A DNA stretch of 64,000 nucleotides from Streptomyces rugosispiralis (GCF_024505145.1 NZ_JANIAA010000005.1:360531-424530), one strand, 5' to 3'. Shown: positions 33,212 through 42,951, counted from the stretch's first letter. Notes: generated from the letters alone by a model not told the origin. Made by a program: numbers and translations.

Positions 33212-34141
33212 GTGTCCTGTTCCAGTAACACCTACTTCGGCATGCCCACCCGCCGTCTGGCGGCCGCCACCGCCGCTGCCGCGGTCTCCGTCCTGGGCCT
33301 GCTGCCCGCGACGACCGCGCAGGCCGACACCGGTGCCACGACCGGTAAGGCGGGTGCGGTCGTGCTCCGCACCGATCTCGATGTCTCCCTGCTCAACAAG
33401 ACCGTCACGGCTCCGCTCTCGGTCGTGCTGAACGATGTGCACGCGCCCGCGACCGCGAGCAAGACGGCGCTCAGCGCGACCGTGGACGGCGTGGACGGGG
33501 GCCGGCCGTTCAGTGTCCTGCGGGCCGATGTGGCCACCGCACGGGCCGGCGCGGACAAGCAGCGCGCCGAGGGGTACTCCAACCTCGTCAACGCCCAGGT
33601 CCATGTCCCGGGCCTGGCCGCGGTGCCGCTGATCACGGTCGAGCAGGTGACCTCGAAGGCGGTGTGTGCCGTCGGGAAGCGGCCGACCGCCCACTCCAAC
33701 CTGCTCGGCGGCGTCAGCGTGCTCGGTCAGAAGGTCACCCTGCGCGCGAGCGGCACTACCACGGTCGATGTGCCGGCGCTCGGCCAGGTCCGGCTCGACC
33801 TGTCGCGGACGGCCACCACCTCGCGCACGGCGGCGGCCACGGCCCTCAACCTGAAGGTCTCCGTGAACCCGCTCAAGCTGAACGTCTCGGAGGTCGAGGG
33901 GCAGGTCACCCTCGCCCGGGCGACCTGTGAGTCGCCCGTGGCCGCGGCGGTCGAGCCCAGCCCGAGCGTGGGCTCCCAGACCAAGCCCGAGCCCAAGCCG
34001 GAGCATCTGGCCGAGACGGGCGGCAGCTCGGCCACGCCGTACCTGGTGGCCGGTGGCGCCCTTCTGCTCGCCGTGGGCGGCGGCGCGGTCATCCTGGCTC
34101 GCCGCCGCCGAGCCGCCACCACCGGCGGCGACGCCGCCTGA
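33212..34141 (+). CDS. LAETG-anchored surface protein (SCO1860-like)
   Basis: A 309-residue secreted protein with a signal peptide (RRLAAATAAAAVSVLGLLPATTAQA), a beta-rich body and a C-terminal sortase signal: Pro/Glu linker, LAETG (class E sortase motif), hydrophobic ATPYLVAGGALLLAVGGGAVIL and an RRRR tail. From gene order it matches the family annotated as SCO1860, LAETG-anchored. The function of the body is unknown. The GTG at 33212 has a weak GTGGGGG upstream. ATG 33242 is an alternative and leaves the signal peptide intact. Confidence 0.85.
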   Translation: MSCSSNTYFGMPTRRLAAATAAAAVSVLGLLPATTAQADTGATTGKAGAVVLRTDLDVSLLNKTVTAPLSVVLNDVHAPATASKTALSATVDGVDGGRPFSVLRADVATARAGADKQRAEGYSNLVNAQVHVPGLAAVPLITVEQVTSKAVCAVGKRPTAHSNLLGGVSVLGQKVTLRASGTTTVDVPALGQVRLDLSRTATTSRTAAATALNLKVSVNPLKLNVSEVEGQVTLARATCESPVAAAVEPSPSVGSQTKPEPKPEHLAETGGSSATPYLVAGGALLLAVGGGAVILARRRRAATTGGDAA

Positions 34142-34164
34142 CGCCCGACGCCGGTTCGTTGGGC

Positions 34165-34196
34165 CCGGCACCCGCGCCGTCCGGCGCGGGTGCCGG
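34165..34196 (+). terminator. 14-bp stem-loop terminator
   Basis: CCGGCACCCGCGCC (34165-34178) pairs perfectly with 34183-34196 around a 4-base loop, 24 bases after the surface-protein stop. No T-tract. It probably separates this gene from the convergent cobalamin operon. Confidence 0.7.
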
Positions 34197-34233
34197 ATCC
34201 GGTCACGAGGGCACGGGCGAGCCGTGGTCGACC

Positions 34234-34261
34234 GCCCTCCGCCCTCCGCCCTCCGCCCTCC
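34234..34261. repeat. Four-copy GCCCTCC tandem repeat
   Basis: Four perfect 7-base units lie in the gap between the terminator and the cobC stop codon. Simple-sequence tract, no function seen. Confidence 0.75.
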
Positions 34262-34281
34262 GCGCGCCGCGCGGGGCGTGG

Positions 34282-35397
34282 TCAGGCGGAGGTGTCCGCT
34301 ATCGCCTTCGTCAAGGCGATGACGAAGCGATCCGTCGTGGCGCGGTCGCGGACGGCGAGCCGGAGCCACTCCGGGCCGAGGCCCGGGAACGTGTCACCGC
34401 GGCGGACGGCGAAGCCCAGCTCCCGCAGCCGGGTGCGGATCGCCGCCGCGCCCACCACCCGGATCAGCAGAAACGGCCCGGCCGCCGGGCCGCACACCCG
34501 CACCTCGGCCGACTCCGCCAACTCGGCCAGCCGATCGGCGAGATGGGCCCGGTCGGCGGCCGTACGGTCGGCGGCCCGGGCCGCCTCGGCGAGGGCGGAC
34601 GGGGTGCAGCACGCCTCGGCCGCCGCCAGCGCCGGGCTGGACACCGGCCACAGCGGCTGGACCCGCTCCAGCGCCGCGATGGTGTCCGGCTCCGCCAGTA
34701 CGTAACCGATCCGCAGCCCCGCCAGGCCCCAGGTCTTGGTGAGGCTGCGGAGCACCACCAGCCCCGGCACATCGGTGCGGGCCGCCAGCGACTCCGACTC
34801 ACCCGGGACGGCGTCCATGAACGCCTCGTCCACCACCAGCGTCCGCCCCGGCCGGGCGAGCCCGGCCACGGCATCGGCCGGGTGCAGCACGGATGTGGGG
34901 TTGGTGGGATTGCCGATCACCACCAGATCGGCGTCCTCCGGCACGGCGGCTGGGGTCAGCCGGAAGCCGTCCCGCTCGGCGAGGACCACGCGCTCCACCA
35001 GGTGCCCCGCGTCCCGCAGCGCCGCCTCCGGCTCGGTGAACTGCGGATGCACCACCACCGGCCGCCGGGCCGGTATGGCACGGGCGAGCAGGACGAACGC
35101 CTCCGCGGCGCCCGCCGTCAGCAGCACCCGGCCCACCGGAAGCCCATGGCGCGCGGCTACCGCCTCCCGCGCCGCCCGCCCGTCCGGATAGGCGGCCAAC
35201 CCGTCGAGGGACGCGGCGATATGGGTCTTGAGCCAGACCGGAGGCGTACCGGCCCGGACGTTGACCGCGAGGTCCGTCAGCGCGGCGTCGGCACCCCGCA
35301 CCTCCGCGTCCCCGTGATGTCGCAGATCGAACCCGGCGGACCCGCCATCGACGGCGGAACCTTCCGCGGTCAGCTCCGCCGACGGCTCAGCGGACAT
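34282..35397 (-). CDS. cobC: Threonine-phosphate decarboxylase-like aminotransferase of cobalamin synthesis (CobC type)
   Basis: A 371-residue class I/II PLP protein. Features include NPTNPTSVLHP, the cofactor Asp in LVVDEAFMD, the PLP lysine in RSLTKTWGLAGLRIGYVLA, and a C-terminal Arg-containing GPFLLIRV. As last gene of the cob operon it is the expected source of (R)-1-amino-2-propanol O-phosphate for the lower-ligand arm. The ATG at 35397 is used (overlap with cbiX); ATG 35409 is also possible. The start region has no clear ribosome site, consistent with translational coupling. Confidence 0.82.
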   Translation of the reverse strand: MSAEPSAELTAEGSAVDGGSAGFDLRHHGDAEVRGADAALTDLAVNVRAGTPPVWLKTHIAASLDGLAAYPDGRAAREAVAARHGLPVGRVLLTAGAAEAFVLLARAIPARRPVVVHPQFTEPEAALRDAGHLVERVVLAERDGFRLTPAAVPEDADLVVIGNPTNPTSVLHPADAVAGLARPGRTLVVDEAFMDAVPGESESLAARTDVPGLVVLRSLTKTWGLAGLRIGYVLAEPDTIAALERVQPLWPVSSPALAAAEACCTPSALAEAARAADRTAADRAHLADRLAELAESAEVRVCGPAAGPFLLIRVVGAAAIRTRLRELGFAVRRGDTFPGLGPEWLRLAVRDRATTDRFVIALTKAIADTSA

Positions 35398-36223
35398 CGA
35401 CGTGGGCATCGGGATGTGCGAAGGCATGGGCCTCATCGCCGAACCCGGCGCGCTCGCTGGTGTCGGCCACCTCCTCATAGCGATCCATGACCAGGTCGGC
35501 CAACTCCCGCGCCGGGCCGATGACATCGGCCGGGACCACCTCGACCTCGGGGTAGGCGAGCCCCCAGCCCTCCGCCTGCTGCCGCACCCGCTCCAGGGCG
35601 TCACCCTCGAACAGGAAGTACGGCAGCACCACGACCCGCCGTGCCCCCAGCTTGGCGCAGCGGTCCAGGCCCGAGGCCACATCCGGGGCGGCGAGCGAGG
35701 CGAAGGCCACCTCGACGCCCGCGAAGCCACGGCCCTCCCACAGCAGCCGGGCCGCGCGGTGCACCTCGGCGTTGGCCTCGGGGAGCGGCGAACCGTCGCC
35801 CACCAGCAGCACGGTCGTCTCCGCGCGGTCAGAGGGCAGCCGGCGCCGATTGCCCAGCGCCTCGTCGAGCCGCCGCTCCAGCAGGCTCAGCAGGGTGCGG
35901 TGCGGGCCGAGCGGCCGGGCGGAGGTGAACGAGGCGTCGGCGTGCCGCTCCGCCTCCTGGGCCAGCGCGGCGGCGATGCCGTCTCTCGGGGGAGCCGCCG
36001 GGATCAGCGTCATCGGGACGACCGCGAAGCGGGTCACCCCCTCGCCGACGAGCCGGGTGACCGCGTCGGACAGCGGGTGGCTGCCCGGTCCGGTGAGGCC
36101 ACCCGCCACGGGCAGGTCCGGGTGGCGTGCGGCCAACTCCCTGACGAATGCCTGGAAGGCGGCGGCATGCCTTTCGTCTCGCGTGCCGATACCTGCGATG
36201 AGCAGGGCGGGCGGGGTCGTCAC
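35387..36223 (-). CDS. cbiX: Sirohydrochlorin chelatase-family protein (CbiX)
   Basis: A 278-residue protein with two CbiX-like halves: LLIAGIGTRDERHAAAFQAFVRELAARHPDL at the N-terminus and VLLVGDGSPLPEANAEVHRAARLLWEG in the second half, with VRVVVLPYFLFEG-type RRVVVLPYFLFEG. CbiX inserts cobalt into sirohydrochlorin early in cobalamin synthesis. The usual GHGS/GHGT His is replaced by Ile (GIGTRD) in the first half and by Asp in the second (GDGSP), which is odd because this His is a metal ligand. The protein may be a divergent or regulatory member. Confidence 0.75.
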   Translation of the reverse strand: MTTPPALLIAGIGTRDERHAAAFQAFVRELAARHPDLPVAGGLTGPGSHPLSDAVTRLVGEGVTRFAVVPMTLIPAAPPRDGIAAALAQEAERHADASFTSARPLGPHRTLLSLLERRLDEALGNRRRLPSDRAETTVLLVGDGSPLPEANAEVHRAARLLWEGRGFAGVEVAFASLAAPDVASGLDRCAKLGARRVVVLPYFLFEGDALERVRQQAEGWGLAYPEVEVVPADVIGPARELADLVMDRYEEVADTSERAGFGDEAHAFAHPDAHVDVR

Positions 36224-36291
36224 GAGGTCTCCTTGGTGCAGGTGGTGCGGGTGTCACGGTCGGCGGGGGCGGGCTGTTCCGCCCCGAGACG

Positions 36292-36984
36292 TTACTGACC
36301 TGCGTCGGGGCGGTCGACGGCAGGTCTTCGCTGCCCGCCCTGCCCGGATTTGACCGCCGCCGGGCGGCTGGGGTCCTTCTGACGGATCTCCGCGGCGTCG
36401 CGGCGTCCGGCACGCCCTCTCGCCGCACCGCGCGAAAACCCAAGTAGCTCCGCTACGAGGGCCTCCGCGAGGCACGCCGAGAGCACGCTCCCCCAGCTAC
36501 CGCTGGGAGGTGCCCCCTGGACGCCGCTCCTTCTTCCACGGAGATCCGTCAGAAGGACCCTGGCGACGGCGCAGGTGGCCTTCCCGGGGCGGCCATGTGG
36601 CGTGGACTTCCGCTTGGCGACGAGCAGTTGGCCCCCGGGACCGGCGGCCAGCAGCGCGGCCGCCTCGGCGACCCCGGCCGTGCCCACGGCGGCGAGCGGT
36701 GCCGCGGACGGGTTCGGGACCTCCACCGCGGCCAGCGCCTCCGCCGGGTATCCGCACAGCGGCACCCCCAGCCGTTCGGCCGCCGTCAGCAGTCCGGCCT
36801 CCCCGGCCTTGGCCTCGACCGTGGCCAACTCGGCGACACCGCGCGGCGAAAGGCCCGCCTCCGCCAGGGTGGCCTCGACCAGTCCGAGCACCTCACCGGC
36901 GGATACGCCCCGGCCGGACCCGACCCCGACGACAAGCGCTGCCACGGGCGGGGGAGACGCCGTGCCACGGCCGATGACCTCCAC
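36292..36984 (-). CDS. cobE: CobE/CbiG C-terminal-like cobalamin protein interrupted in frame by a MITE
   Basis: A 230-residue ORF. Residues 1-141 match the CobE/CbiG C-terminal domain: VVGVGSGRGVSAGEVLGLVEATL, LATVEAKAGEAGLLTAAERLGVPLCGYPAEALAAV and VAKRKSTPHGRPGKATCAVA. Residues 142-205 are encoded by a 190-base inverted-repeat element plus a 2-base duplication (192 bases = 64 codons), after which the ORF continues in the native frame to the tail SRPAAVKSGQGGQ. Without the element the protein would be about 166 residues. Activity may survive because the insert is at the C-terminus. It lies between cobB and cbiX. Confidence 0.75.
   Translation of the reverse strand: MEVIGRGTASPPPVAALVVGVGSGRGVSAGEVLGLVEATLAEAGLSPRGVAELATVEAKAGEAGLLTAAERLGVPLCGYPAEALAAVEVPNPSAAPLAAVGTAGVAEAAALLAAGPGGQLLVAKRKSTPHGRPGKATCAVARVLLTDLRGRRSGVQGAPPSGSWGSVLSACLAEALVAELLGFSRGAARGRAGRRDAAEIRQKDPSRPAAVKSGQGGQRRPAVDRPDAGQ
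36371..36560. mobile_element. 190-bp MITE-like element (22-bp perfect TIRs), repeat copy 3
   Basis: GGGTCCTTCTGACGGATCTCCG (36371-36392) is the exact inverse of 36539-36560. A TG dinucleotide flanks each side (target duplication). The inside holds the CTCCCCCAGCTACCGCTGGGAGGTGCCCCCT core (36488-36519) and a GTAGCTCCGCTAC hairpin. No ORF of its own, so it would need a transposase in trans. Same size and core as the element at 53331-53519 but with different terminal repeats. Confidence 0.75.
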
Positions 36985-37003
36985 GTCAGCTCACCGCCTC
37001 GGC

Positions 37004-38557
37004 TCAACCGGCAGGGGGCGCACATCTGTCGACGAACCGGGCCGCCGCCCCCGGGACCGAGGCCCAGTGCACATGCAGATAGGAGGCATGCACATCTCCC
37101 TGTGCGAACCCTTCGGTGCGACGCTCCGGGTGGACGAGCCCCCAGGCGGGCTCCGGCCCCGCTCCGGGCACGATGGTGGTGCGGTGGAACTCATGGCCGC
37201 GCACCCGTGTCCCCGCGGCGGCGAGTGAGGTGTCGGAGATGGCCACGGCCTCACGGTAGCCCAGCGTCAGACGTTCCGACATCCGTGCCTTCGCGGCCAG
37301 CACCCCGCACATCGGCTCCCCGTCCAGCGAATGCGCCAGATACAGCAGTCCGGCACATTCGGCGGCGATGGGCGCGCCGGACGCGGCGAGACCGGCGACG
37401 GCGGCGCGCAGCGGCTCGTTCGCGGACAGCTCGGGGGCGTAGACCTCCGGGAAGCCGCCACCGATCACCAGACCGCCGGTGCCCTCCGGGAGGCGCTCGT
37501 CCCGCAGCGGGTCGAAGGGTACGACCCGCGCGCCGGCCGCCGTGAGCAGCTCGGCGTGCTCCGCGTACGAGAAGGTGAACGCGGCCCCGCCCGCCACGGC
37601 GACCACCGGCCGCGCCGCCCGATCGCCCCGGCCCCCGGCACCGTCGCACCGGCCCCCAGCCCCGTGGCCCCGGCCCCCGGCACCGTCGCACCGGCCCCCA
37701 GCCCCGCGGCCCCGGCGCCCGGCACCGTCGCCCAGGCGCCCGGCACCGGGGACGGCCTCCAACGCCCGGTGTATCTCCTCCTCCGGATCCCAGGCCCGCC
37801 CGGACAGCGGCGGTGCGCTGCGCGCCAGCCCCAGCAGCCCGTCGAGATCGCAGCTCTCCCGCACCCGCGCCGCCAGCGCGGCCGCCGAATCGACCGCCTC
37901 CGCATGGCGCTCGGCCACCGGCACCAGCCCCAGATGGCGGCTCGGGGCCCGCACCGCCCGCGTCCGGCGCAGCGCGCCGAACACCGGCACCCCGCACCCC
38001 TCCAGCGCCTCGCGCAGCATCGCCTCGTGACGGTCCGAGGCGACCTTGTTGAGGATCACCCCCGCGACCCGCACCTCGGGGTCCCAGGAGGCGAAGCCAT
38101 GCACCAGCGCGGCCACCGACCGCGACTGCGACGACGCGTCCACCACCAGCACCACCGGTGCCCGCAACAGCTTGGCCACCTGCGCCGTCGAGGCCAGCTC
38201 GCCCTGCCCGGCCGCCCCGTCGAACAGGCCCATCACCCCCTCGACCAGGGCCAGATCGCAGCCCGCCGCCCCGTGCAGGAACAGCGGCGCGATCCGGTCC
38301 GGACCGCACAGATAGGCGTCCAGATTCCGGCCCGGACGCGCGCCCCCGGTCCGGGACCGGCCGGTCCCGGAGGCGCCAGAAGAGGCGGCCGAGGAGATCG
38401 CGAGCGCGTGATAGCCAGGGTCGATGTAGTCCGGGCCGACCTTGTGCGGGGACACGTCCAGACCGCGCTCCGCGAAGGCGGCCATCAGTCCCGCCGTGAC
38501 CGTCGTCTTCCCGCTGCCCGAGGCGGGCGCCGCGATCACCAGGCGCGGGACACTCAC
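37004..38557 (-). CDS. cobB: Cobyrinic acid a,c-diamide synthase
   Basis: A 517-residue CobB/CbiA enzyme that amidates carboxylates a and c of (hydrogeno)byrinic acid using ATP and glutamine. The N-terminal P-loop is IAAPASGSGKTTVTAG (about 7-22), followed by HKVGPDYIDPGYH, and a C-terminal class I-like amidotransferase domain has the nucleophile Cys near residue 401 (AAECAGLLYL) and ends in VHWASVP. A Gly/Arg repeat linker (residues about 270-315) joins the domains and is encoded by a DNA tandem repeat. The GTG at 38557 overlaps the cobO stop. Confidence 0.92.
   Translation of the reverse strand: MSVPRLVIAAPASGSGKTTVTAGLMAAFAERGLDVSPHKVGPDYIDPGYHALAISSAASSGASGTGRSRTGGARPGRNLDAYLCGPDRIAPLFLHGAAGCDLALVEGVMGLFDGAAGQGELASTAQVAKLLRAPVVLVVDASSQSRSVAALVHGFASWDPEVRVAGVILNKVASDRHEAMLREALEGCGVPVFGALRRTRAVRAPSRHLGLVPVAERHAEAVDSAAALAARVRESCDLDGLLGLARSAPPLSGRAWDPEEEIHRALEAVPGAGRLGDGAGRRGRGAGGRCDGAGGRGHGAGGRCDGAGGRGDRAARPVVAVAGGAAFTFSYAEHAELLTAAGARVVPFDPLRDERLPEGTGGLVIGGGFPEVYAPELSANEPLRAAVAGLAASGAPIAAECAGLLYLAHSLDGEPMCGVLAAKARMSERLTLGYREAVAISDTSLAAAGTRVRGHEFHRTTIVPGAGPEPAWGLVHPERRTEGFAQGDVHASYLHVHWASVPGAAARFVDRCAPPAG
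37630..37745 (-). repeat. 42-bp in-frame tandem repeat in the CobB interdomain linker
   Basis: Two near-identical 42-base units (37630-37671, 37672-37713) and a partial third encode GAGGRCDGAGGRGH-like peptides between the two CobB domains. Cobalamin synthases normally have a short linker here. Confidence 0.85.
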
Positions 38558-39150
38558 CACTCGATGCCTCGCTGGCCCTTCTGACCCGCGTCCATCGGAT
38601 GCTTGACCTTGGACATGTCGGTGACCAGGTCGGCGAAGTCCAGCAGCTGCGCCGGTGCGTTACGCCCCGTGATGACGACGTGCTGCGTCCCGGGCCGGTC
38701 CCGCAGCACCGCCACCACCTCGTCGGGATCCACCCAGCCCCAGTGCATCGGATACGCGAACTCGTCCAGCACATAGAGCCGGTATGTCTCCGCCGCGAGA
38801 TCGCGCTTGACCTGCTCCCAGCCCTCGCGTGCGGCCTCCTCGCTGGAAGCCATGTCGCGCTGGACCCACGACCAGCCCTCGCCCATCTTGTGCCATGCGA
38901 CGGTCCCCCCTTCGCCCGAGTCGCCGAGGACGCGCAGCGCACGCTCCTCACCGACCCGCCATTTCGCGGACTTTACAAATTGGAATACACCGACCGGCCA
39001 GTTCTGGTTCCACGCCCGCAGCGCCAGCCCGAACGCCGCGGTCGACTTGCCCTTGCCCTGACCTGTGTGGACGAGCACCAGCGGACGGTTACGGCGCTGG
39101 CGGGTGGTCAGCCCGTCATCCGGCACGGTGGTCGGTTGTCCTTGCGGCAT
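38554..39150 (-). CDS. cobO: Cob(I)yrinic acid a,c-diamide adenosyltransferase
   Basis: A 198-residue CobA/CobO-type ATP:corrinoid adenosyltransferase. The P-loop is VHTGQGKGKSTAAFGLALRA (about 28-47), with FQFVKSAKWRVGEE, the Walker B-like LYVLDEFAYPMHWGW and VVITGRNAPAQLLDFADLVTDM. The family length is normal. It overlaps cobB (GTGA) and the chelatase gene (TGATG), so translation is coupled. Confidence 0.95.
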   Translation of the reverse strand: MPQGQPTTVPDDGLTTRQRRNRPLVLVHTGQGKGKSTAAFGLALRAWNQNWPVGVFQFVKSAKWRVGEERALRVLGDSGEGGTVAWHKMGEGWSWVQRDMASSEEAAREGWEQVKRDLAAETYRLYVLDEFAYPMHWGWVDPDEVVAVLRDRPGTQHVVITGRNAPAQLLDFADLVTDMSKVKHPMDAGQKGQRGIEW

Positions 39151-41288
39151 CAGGCGGCCCTCCGAGGGTTCGAAACGGTTCGTACATCGCGCACCAGCGC
39201 GCTCACGCTGTCCGCGCGCAGCTCGTCGAGTGTCACCGGCGTGGCCCGCAGCTCGCGGGCGAGCGCGCCCGCGAGCCCCAGCCGCACCGGCCCCGACTCG
39301 CAGTCCACGACCACCGAGGCGACCCCGTCGCCCGCGAGCATCCGCGCCGCGCGCCCGGCCCGCTCGACCGGCGTGGGGCCGCCGGACCGCCGCGCCTCCG
39401 TGGCCCTCCCGTCGGTCACCACGACCAGCAGCGGACGGCGTGCGGGATCCCGCAGCCGCTCCACCCGCAGCACCTCCCGGGCCTTCAACAGCCCGGCCGC
39501 CAGCGGCGTACGGCCGCCCGTCGGCAGCCGCTCAAGCCGAGCGGCGGCCGCGTCCACCGACGAGGTGGGCGGCAGCGCCAGCTCGGCGTCCGTACCCCGG
39601 AAGGTGATCAGCCCGACCTTGTCCCGCCGCTGGTAGGCGTCGAGCAGCAGCGACAGCACCGCGCCCTTGATCGCGCTCATCCGCTTGCGCGCGGCCATCG
39701 AGCCCGACGCGTCCACCACGAACAGCACCAGATTGCCCTCCCGGCCCTCGCGCACCGCCTCGCGCAGATCGTCCCGGCGCACCAGCAGCCCCGGCCCGCG
39801 CCGGCCGCGCGCCAGCTGATGCGGGGCGGCCGCCCGGACGGTGGCCGACAGATGCAGCGCGGAGAGCGTGCCCCGCGGGCGGCGCGCTCCGGTGGTGCGG
39901 CCGTGCGCGCTGCGGGCGCGCGAGCGACGCCCCGCCGCGCCCTCGCCCAGGCCGGGGACGTCGAGCCGCCGGGTCCGGAACGGTTCGGCGGCGCCCACGG
40001 CCGCCCGCTCCCCGCCGGACCCGCCCGCCCCGCCGTCCGCTTCGCCCGCCCCGCCGTCCCGATCCGCCGGGGCGGAGCCGGGCTCGCGGTCGGCCGTCTC
40101 GTGCTCACCCGTGCGCTGGTCGGGTACGGACGGCTCCGGTTCGGCGGGCGGCGCCTGCTCCCGCGCCCCGTCGCCCGCGCCGTCCTGGGGCCCGCCCTCG
40201 GGGCGCTCCGCGTCGTCCGGTCCGGAACCCCCCGGCCCGTCCTCGGGGCCCGGGTCCGGGTCCGGCTCCGGGTCGTCCTCCTCGAACCGCCGCAGGATCT
40301 CGTCGAGCTTGTCCTCGTCGAGCCCCGGCGCGTCGAACGGCGCCCGCCGCCGGCGGTGGGGGAGCGACAGCAGCGCCGCCCCCCGTACGTCCTCGGTCCG
40401 GACATCGGTGCGCCCCGCCCAGGCGGCCAGCGCGGTCGCCGTACGGGCGGTCACGATGTCCGCGCGCATCCCGTCCACCTCGAACCCGGCGCACACCGCC
40501 GCGATCTGCCGCAGCGCACGGTCGCCGAGACCCACCCGCGGCAGCAGGGCGCGGGCCGCCGCGATGCGCTCCCGCAGGGCCTCCTCGTCCGCGGCCCAGC
40601 GCGCCGCGAACCCCGCGGGGTCCTCGTCGTACGCCAGCCGCCGCCGCACCACCTCGACCCGCTCCTCGGTGTCCCGGGACGCCGCGACCTCCACCGTGAG
40701 CCCGAAGCGGTCCAGCAACTGCGGCCGCAGCTCGCCCTCTTCGGGGTTCATGGTGCCGACCAGGAGGAAGCGCGCCGCATGCCGTACGGACACACCCTCG
40801 CGCTCCACATAGGAGGCGCCCATGGCGGCCGCGTCGAGCAGCAGGTCGATCAGGTGGTCATGGAGCAGATTGACCTCGTCGACGTAGAGCACCCCGCGGT
40901 GGGCGTCGGCGAGCAGCCCGGGTTCGAACGCCTTCACCCCGTCCGACAGCGCCCGCTCGATGTCGAGCGCGCCCACCAGCCGGTCCTCGGAGGCGCCCAC
41001 GGGCAGTTCGACCATCCGCGCGGGGCGCGCCTCGCCCGTGCCCGGCTCATGGGGCCCGTCCGGGCAGGACGGGTCGGGCGCGGCCGGATCGCAGGAGAAC
41101 CGGCACCCGGCCACCACGTCCACCTCGGGCAGCAGCGAGGCGATCGCTCTTACGGCGGTGCTCTTGGCCGTGCCCTTCTCGCCGCGCACCAGGACGCCGC
41201 CCACGGCGGGGGAGACGGCGTTGAGGAGCAGGGCGAGCCGCAGGCCGTCCATGCCGACGATCGCGCTGAAGGGATAGGTGGTGGTCAC
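39150..41288 (-). CDS. Putative cobaltochelatase/magnesium-chelatase-like subunit (ChlI-ChlD fusion)
   Basis: A 712-residue protein. The N-terminal AAA+ ChlI-like ATPase has Walker A in [16 protein letters not shown] and Walker B-like [18 protein letters not shown] long acidic Pro/Asp/Glu linker ([16 protein letters not shown], about residues 355-440) follows, then a VWA domain with MIDAS motif [15 protein letters not shown]. This is the BchD/ChlD layout seen in the ATPase partner of CobN-type cobalt chelatases. The CobN catalytic subunit is not in the window. The GTG at 41288 has AGGAGG 8 bases upstream and is chosen over the upstream in-frame start. Confidence 0.85.
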   Translation of the reverse strand: MTTTYPFSAIVGMDGLRLALLLNAVSPAVGGVLVRGEKGTAKSTAVRAIASLLPEVDVVAGCRFSCDPAAPDPSCPDGPHEPGTGEARPARMVELPVGASEDRLVGALDIERALSDGVKAFEPGLLADAHRGVLYVDEVNLLHDHLIDLLLDAAAMGASYVEREGVSVRHAARFLLVGTMNPEEGELRPQLLDRFGLTVEVAASRDTEERVEVVRRRLAYDEDPAGFAARWAADEEALRERIAAARALLPRVGLGDRALRQIAAVCAGFEVDGMRADIVTARTATALAAWAGRTDVRTEDVRGAALLSLPHRRRRAPFDAPGLDEDKLDEILRRFEEDDPEPDPDPGPEDGPGGSGPDDAERPEGGPQDGAGDGAREQAPPAEPEPSVPDQRTGEHETADREPGSAPADRDGGAGEADGGAGGSGGERAAVGAAEPFRTRRLDVPGLGEGAAGRRSRARSAHGRTTGARRPRGTLSALHLSATVRAAAPHQLARGRRGPGLLVRRDDLREAVREGREGNLVLFVVDASGSMAARKRMSAIKGAVLSLLLDAYQRRDKVGLITFRGTDAELALPPTSSVDAAAARLERLPTGGRTPLAAGLLKAREVLRVERLRDPARRPLLVVVTDGRATEARRSGGPTPVERAGRAARMLAGDGVASVVVDCESGPVRLGLAGALARELRATPVTLDELRADSVSALVRDVRTVSNPRRAA

Positions 41289-41346
41289 GCGGCGATACCT
41301 CCTGGGGTGCGTGGGCACAGCGGTCCGGTGTGGGGGTGGGGGCTCG

Positions 41347-42951
41347 TCATGTCGTCCCCCCTGGCACCCCCGGAGGGACGAACGGCAGCCCTTCCGGGAC
41401 GCCCTCCTCGATGAGCCGCAGCAGCGCGTCCGTGTCGGCGTGCTCCTCGATCAGGTCGCCGAGGCGGTCGAGCTGCTCCTCGCGCAGCTCGCCGAAGCGG
41501 GTGTCCGGCGCCGGTACGAACGACCGGCCCGCCGCGGCGGCCACCCGCCGCAGAAACGCCCGCCGGAAGCCGTCGCTCTCCAGCGAGCCGTGCCAGTGCG
41601 TGCCCCACACCGAGCCCACCCGGCAGCCGTCCAGGAAGGGCTCCTCGGCCCCGTCCAGCAGCTCGGCGACCCCGTGGTGGATCTCGTAGCCCTCCACCCG
41701 CTCGCCGAGCGCCTCGCCCACCGGCCGGGCCAGGGTCTTCTCGGCCGCGAACCGCACCCGCACCGGCAGCAGCCCGAGCCCGGCGACCGTCCCGGCCTTC
41801 GACTCGACCTCGTCCTCGATGCGCTCCCCGAGCGCCTGGAAGCCGCCGCAGACGCCCAGCACCGGACGGCCCTCGGCGGCCCGCCGGGCGATCGCGTCGG
41901 CCAGCCCGCGCTCCCGCAGCCACTCCAGCGCCCTTACGGTGCCCCGGGTGCCCGGCAGCACCACCAGATCGGCGTCGGCCAGTTCCTCGGGCCGGTCCAC
42001 GAACCGCACGATCACACCCGGCTCTGCCGCCAGCGCGTCCACGTCCGTGAAGTTGGACATCAGCGGCACGGCGGCCACCGCGATCCGCAGGACGTCCGCA
42101 CCGTAAGGGGGCGCCACGACGCTCTCCCGCACCGCGCCGCGCAGCGACACCCGCAGCCCGTCCTCCTCGTCGATCCCCAGCCCGTGGGCGAACGGGAGCA
42201 CCCCGACGGTCGGGCGCCCGGTGAGGTCGCGCAGCATCTCCAGACCGGGCTCCAGAAGGCTCACATCGCCGCGGAACTTGTTCACCAGGTAGGCGGCCAC
42301 ATGCCTTTGGTCCGCCGCCGACAGCAGGGCGGTGGTGCCGAAGAAGGACGCGAAGACGCCACCGCGGTCGATGTCCCCGACCACCACGACCGGAAGCCCG
42401 GCGGCGTGCGCCAGCCCCATGTTGACGATGTCGGTGCGGCGCAGATTGATCTCGGCAGGGCTGCCCGCGCCCTCGCAGATCACCGCGTCATGGGTGCTCC
42501 GCAGCTCCTCCAGGCACTGTGTGACGGTCCCCAGCAGCGCCTCCCGCCCCGTGGAGAGCTTCGCGCCGGACGAGGGGGCTCCGGGCCCGCCGAAGTACCC
42601 CCGCGCGCTCAGCTCGCCCACCGGCTTGCCCAGGAGCACCACCTGGCTGCTGCGGTCGCTGCCCGGCTTCAGCAGGACCGGATTCATCAGCGCGCTGGGC
42701 TCGACGCGCGCGGCGGCCGCCTGCATGGCCTGCGCCCGCCCGATCTCCGCCCCCTCCCGGGTGACGAAGGAGTTGAGCGACATGTTCTGCGCCTTGAAGG
42801 GCGCCACGCTGACGCCCTTACGGGCGAGCCACCGGCAGATCCCGGCCGTCACCACGCTCTTGCCCGCGTCGGAGGTCGTGCCCGCGACGAGCAGCCCCCC
42901 GCCGCGCGCCCCGGTACCGTCCGTGCCGCCCTTACCGCGTATCCCGTTCAT
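41347..42951 (-). CDS. cobQ: Cobyric acid synthase
   Basis: A 534-residue glutamine amidotransferase that amidates carboxylates b, d, e and g of adenosylcobyrinic a,c-diamide. The N-terminal dethiobiotin synthetase-like domain has [33 protein letters not shown] and [13 protein letters not shown]. The C-terminal GATase has the Cys near residue 368 ([12 protein letters not shown]) and the HHG triad region [11 protein letters not shown]. It is longer than the usual about 490 residues mainly at the N-terminus ([17 protein letters not shown]). The start overlaps the cbiB stop (ATGA). Confidence 0.95.
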   Translation of the reverse strand: MNGIRGKGGTDGTGARGGGLLVAGTTSDAGKSVVTAGICRWLARKGVSVAPFKAQNMSLNSFVTREGAEIGRAQAMQAAAARVEPSALMNPVLLKPGSDRSSQVVLLGKPVGELSARGYFGGPGAPSSGAKLSTGREALLGTVTQCLEELRSTHDAVICEGAGSPAEINLRRTDIVNMGLAHAAGLPVVVVGDIDRGGVFASFFGTTALLSAADQRHVAAYLVNKFRGDVSLLEPGLEMLRDLTGRPTVGVLPFAHGLGIDEEDGLRVSLRGAVRESVVAPPYGADVLRIAVAAVPLMSNFTDVDALAAEPGVIVRFVDRPEELADADLVVLPGTRGTVRALEWLRERGLADAIARRAAEGRPVLGVCGGFQALGERIEDEVESKAGTVAGLGLLPVRVRFAAEKTLARPVGEALGERVEGYEIHHGVAELLDGAEEPFLDGCRVGSVWGTHWHGSLESDGFRRAFLRRVAAAAGRSFVPAPDTRFGELREEQLDRLGDLIEEHADTDALLRLIEEGVPEGLPFVPPGVPGGTT

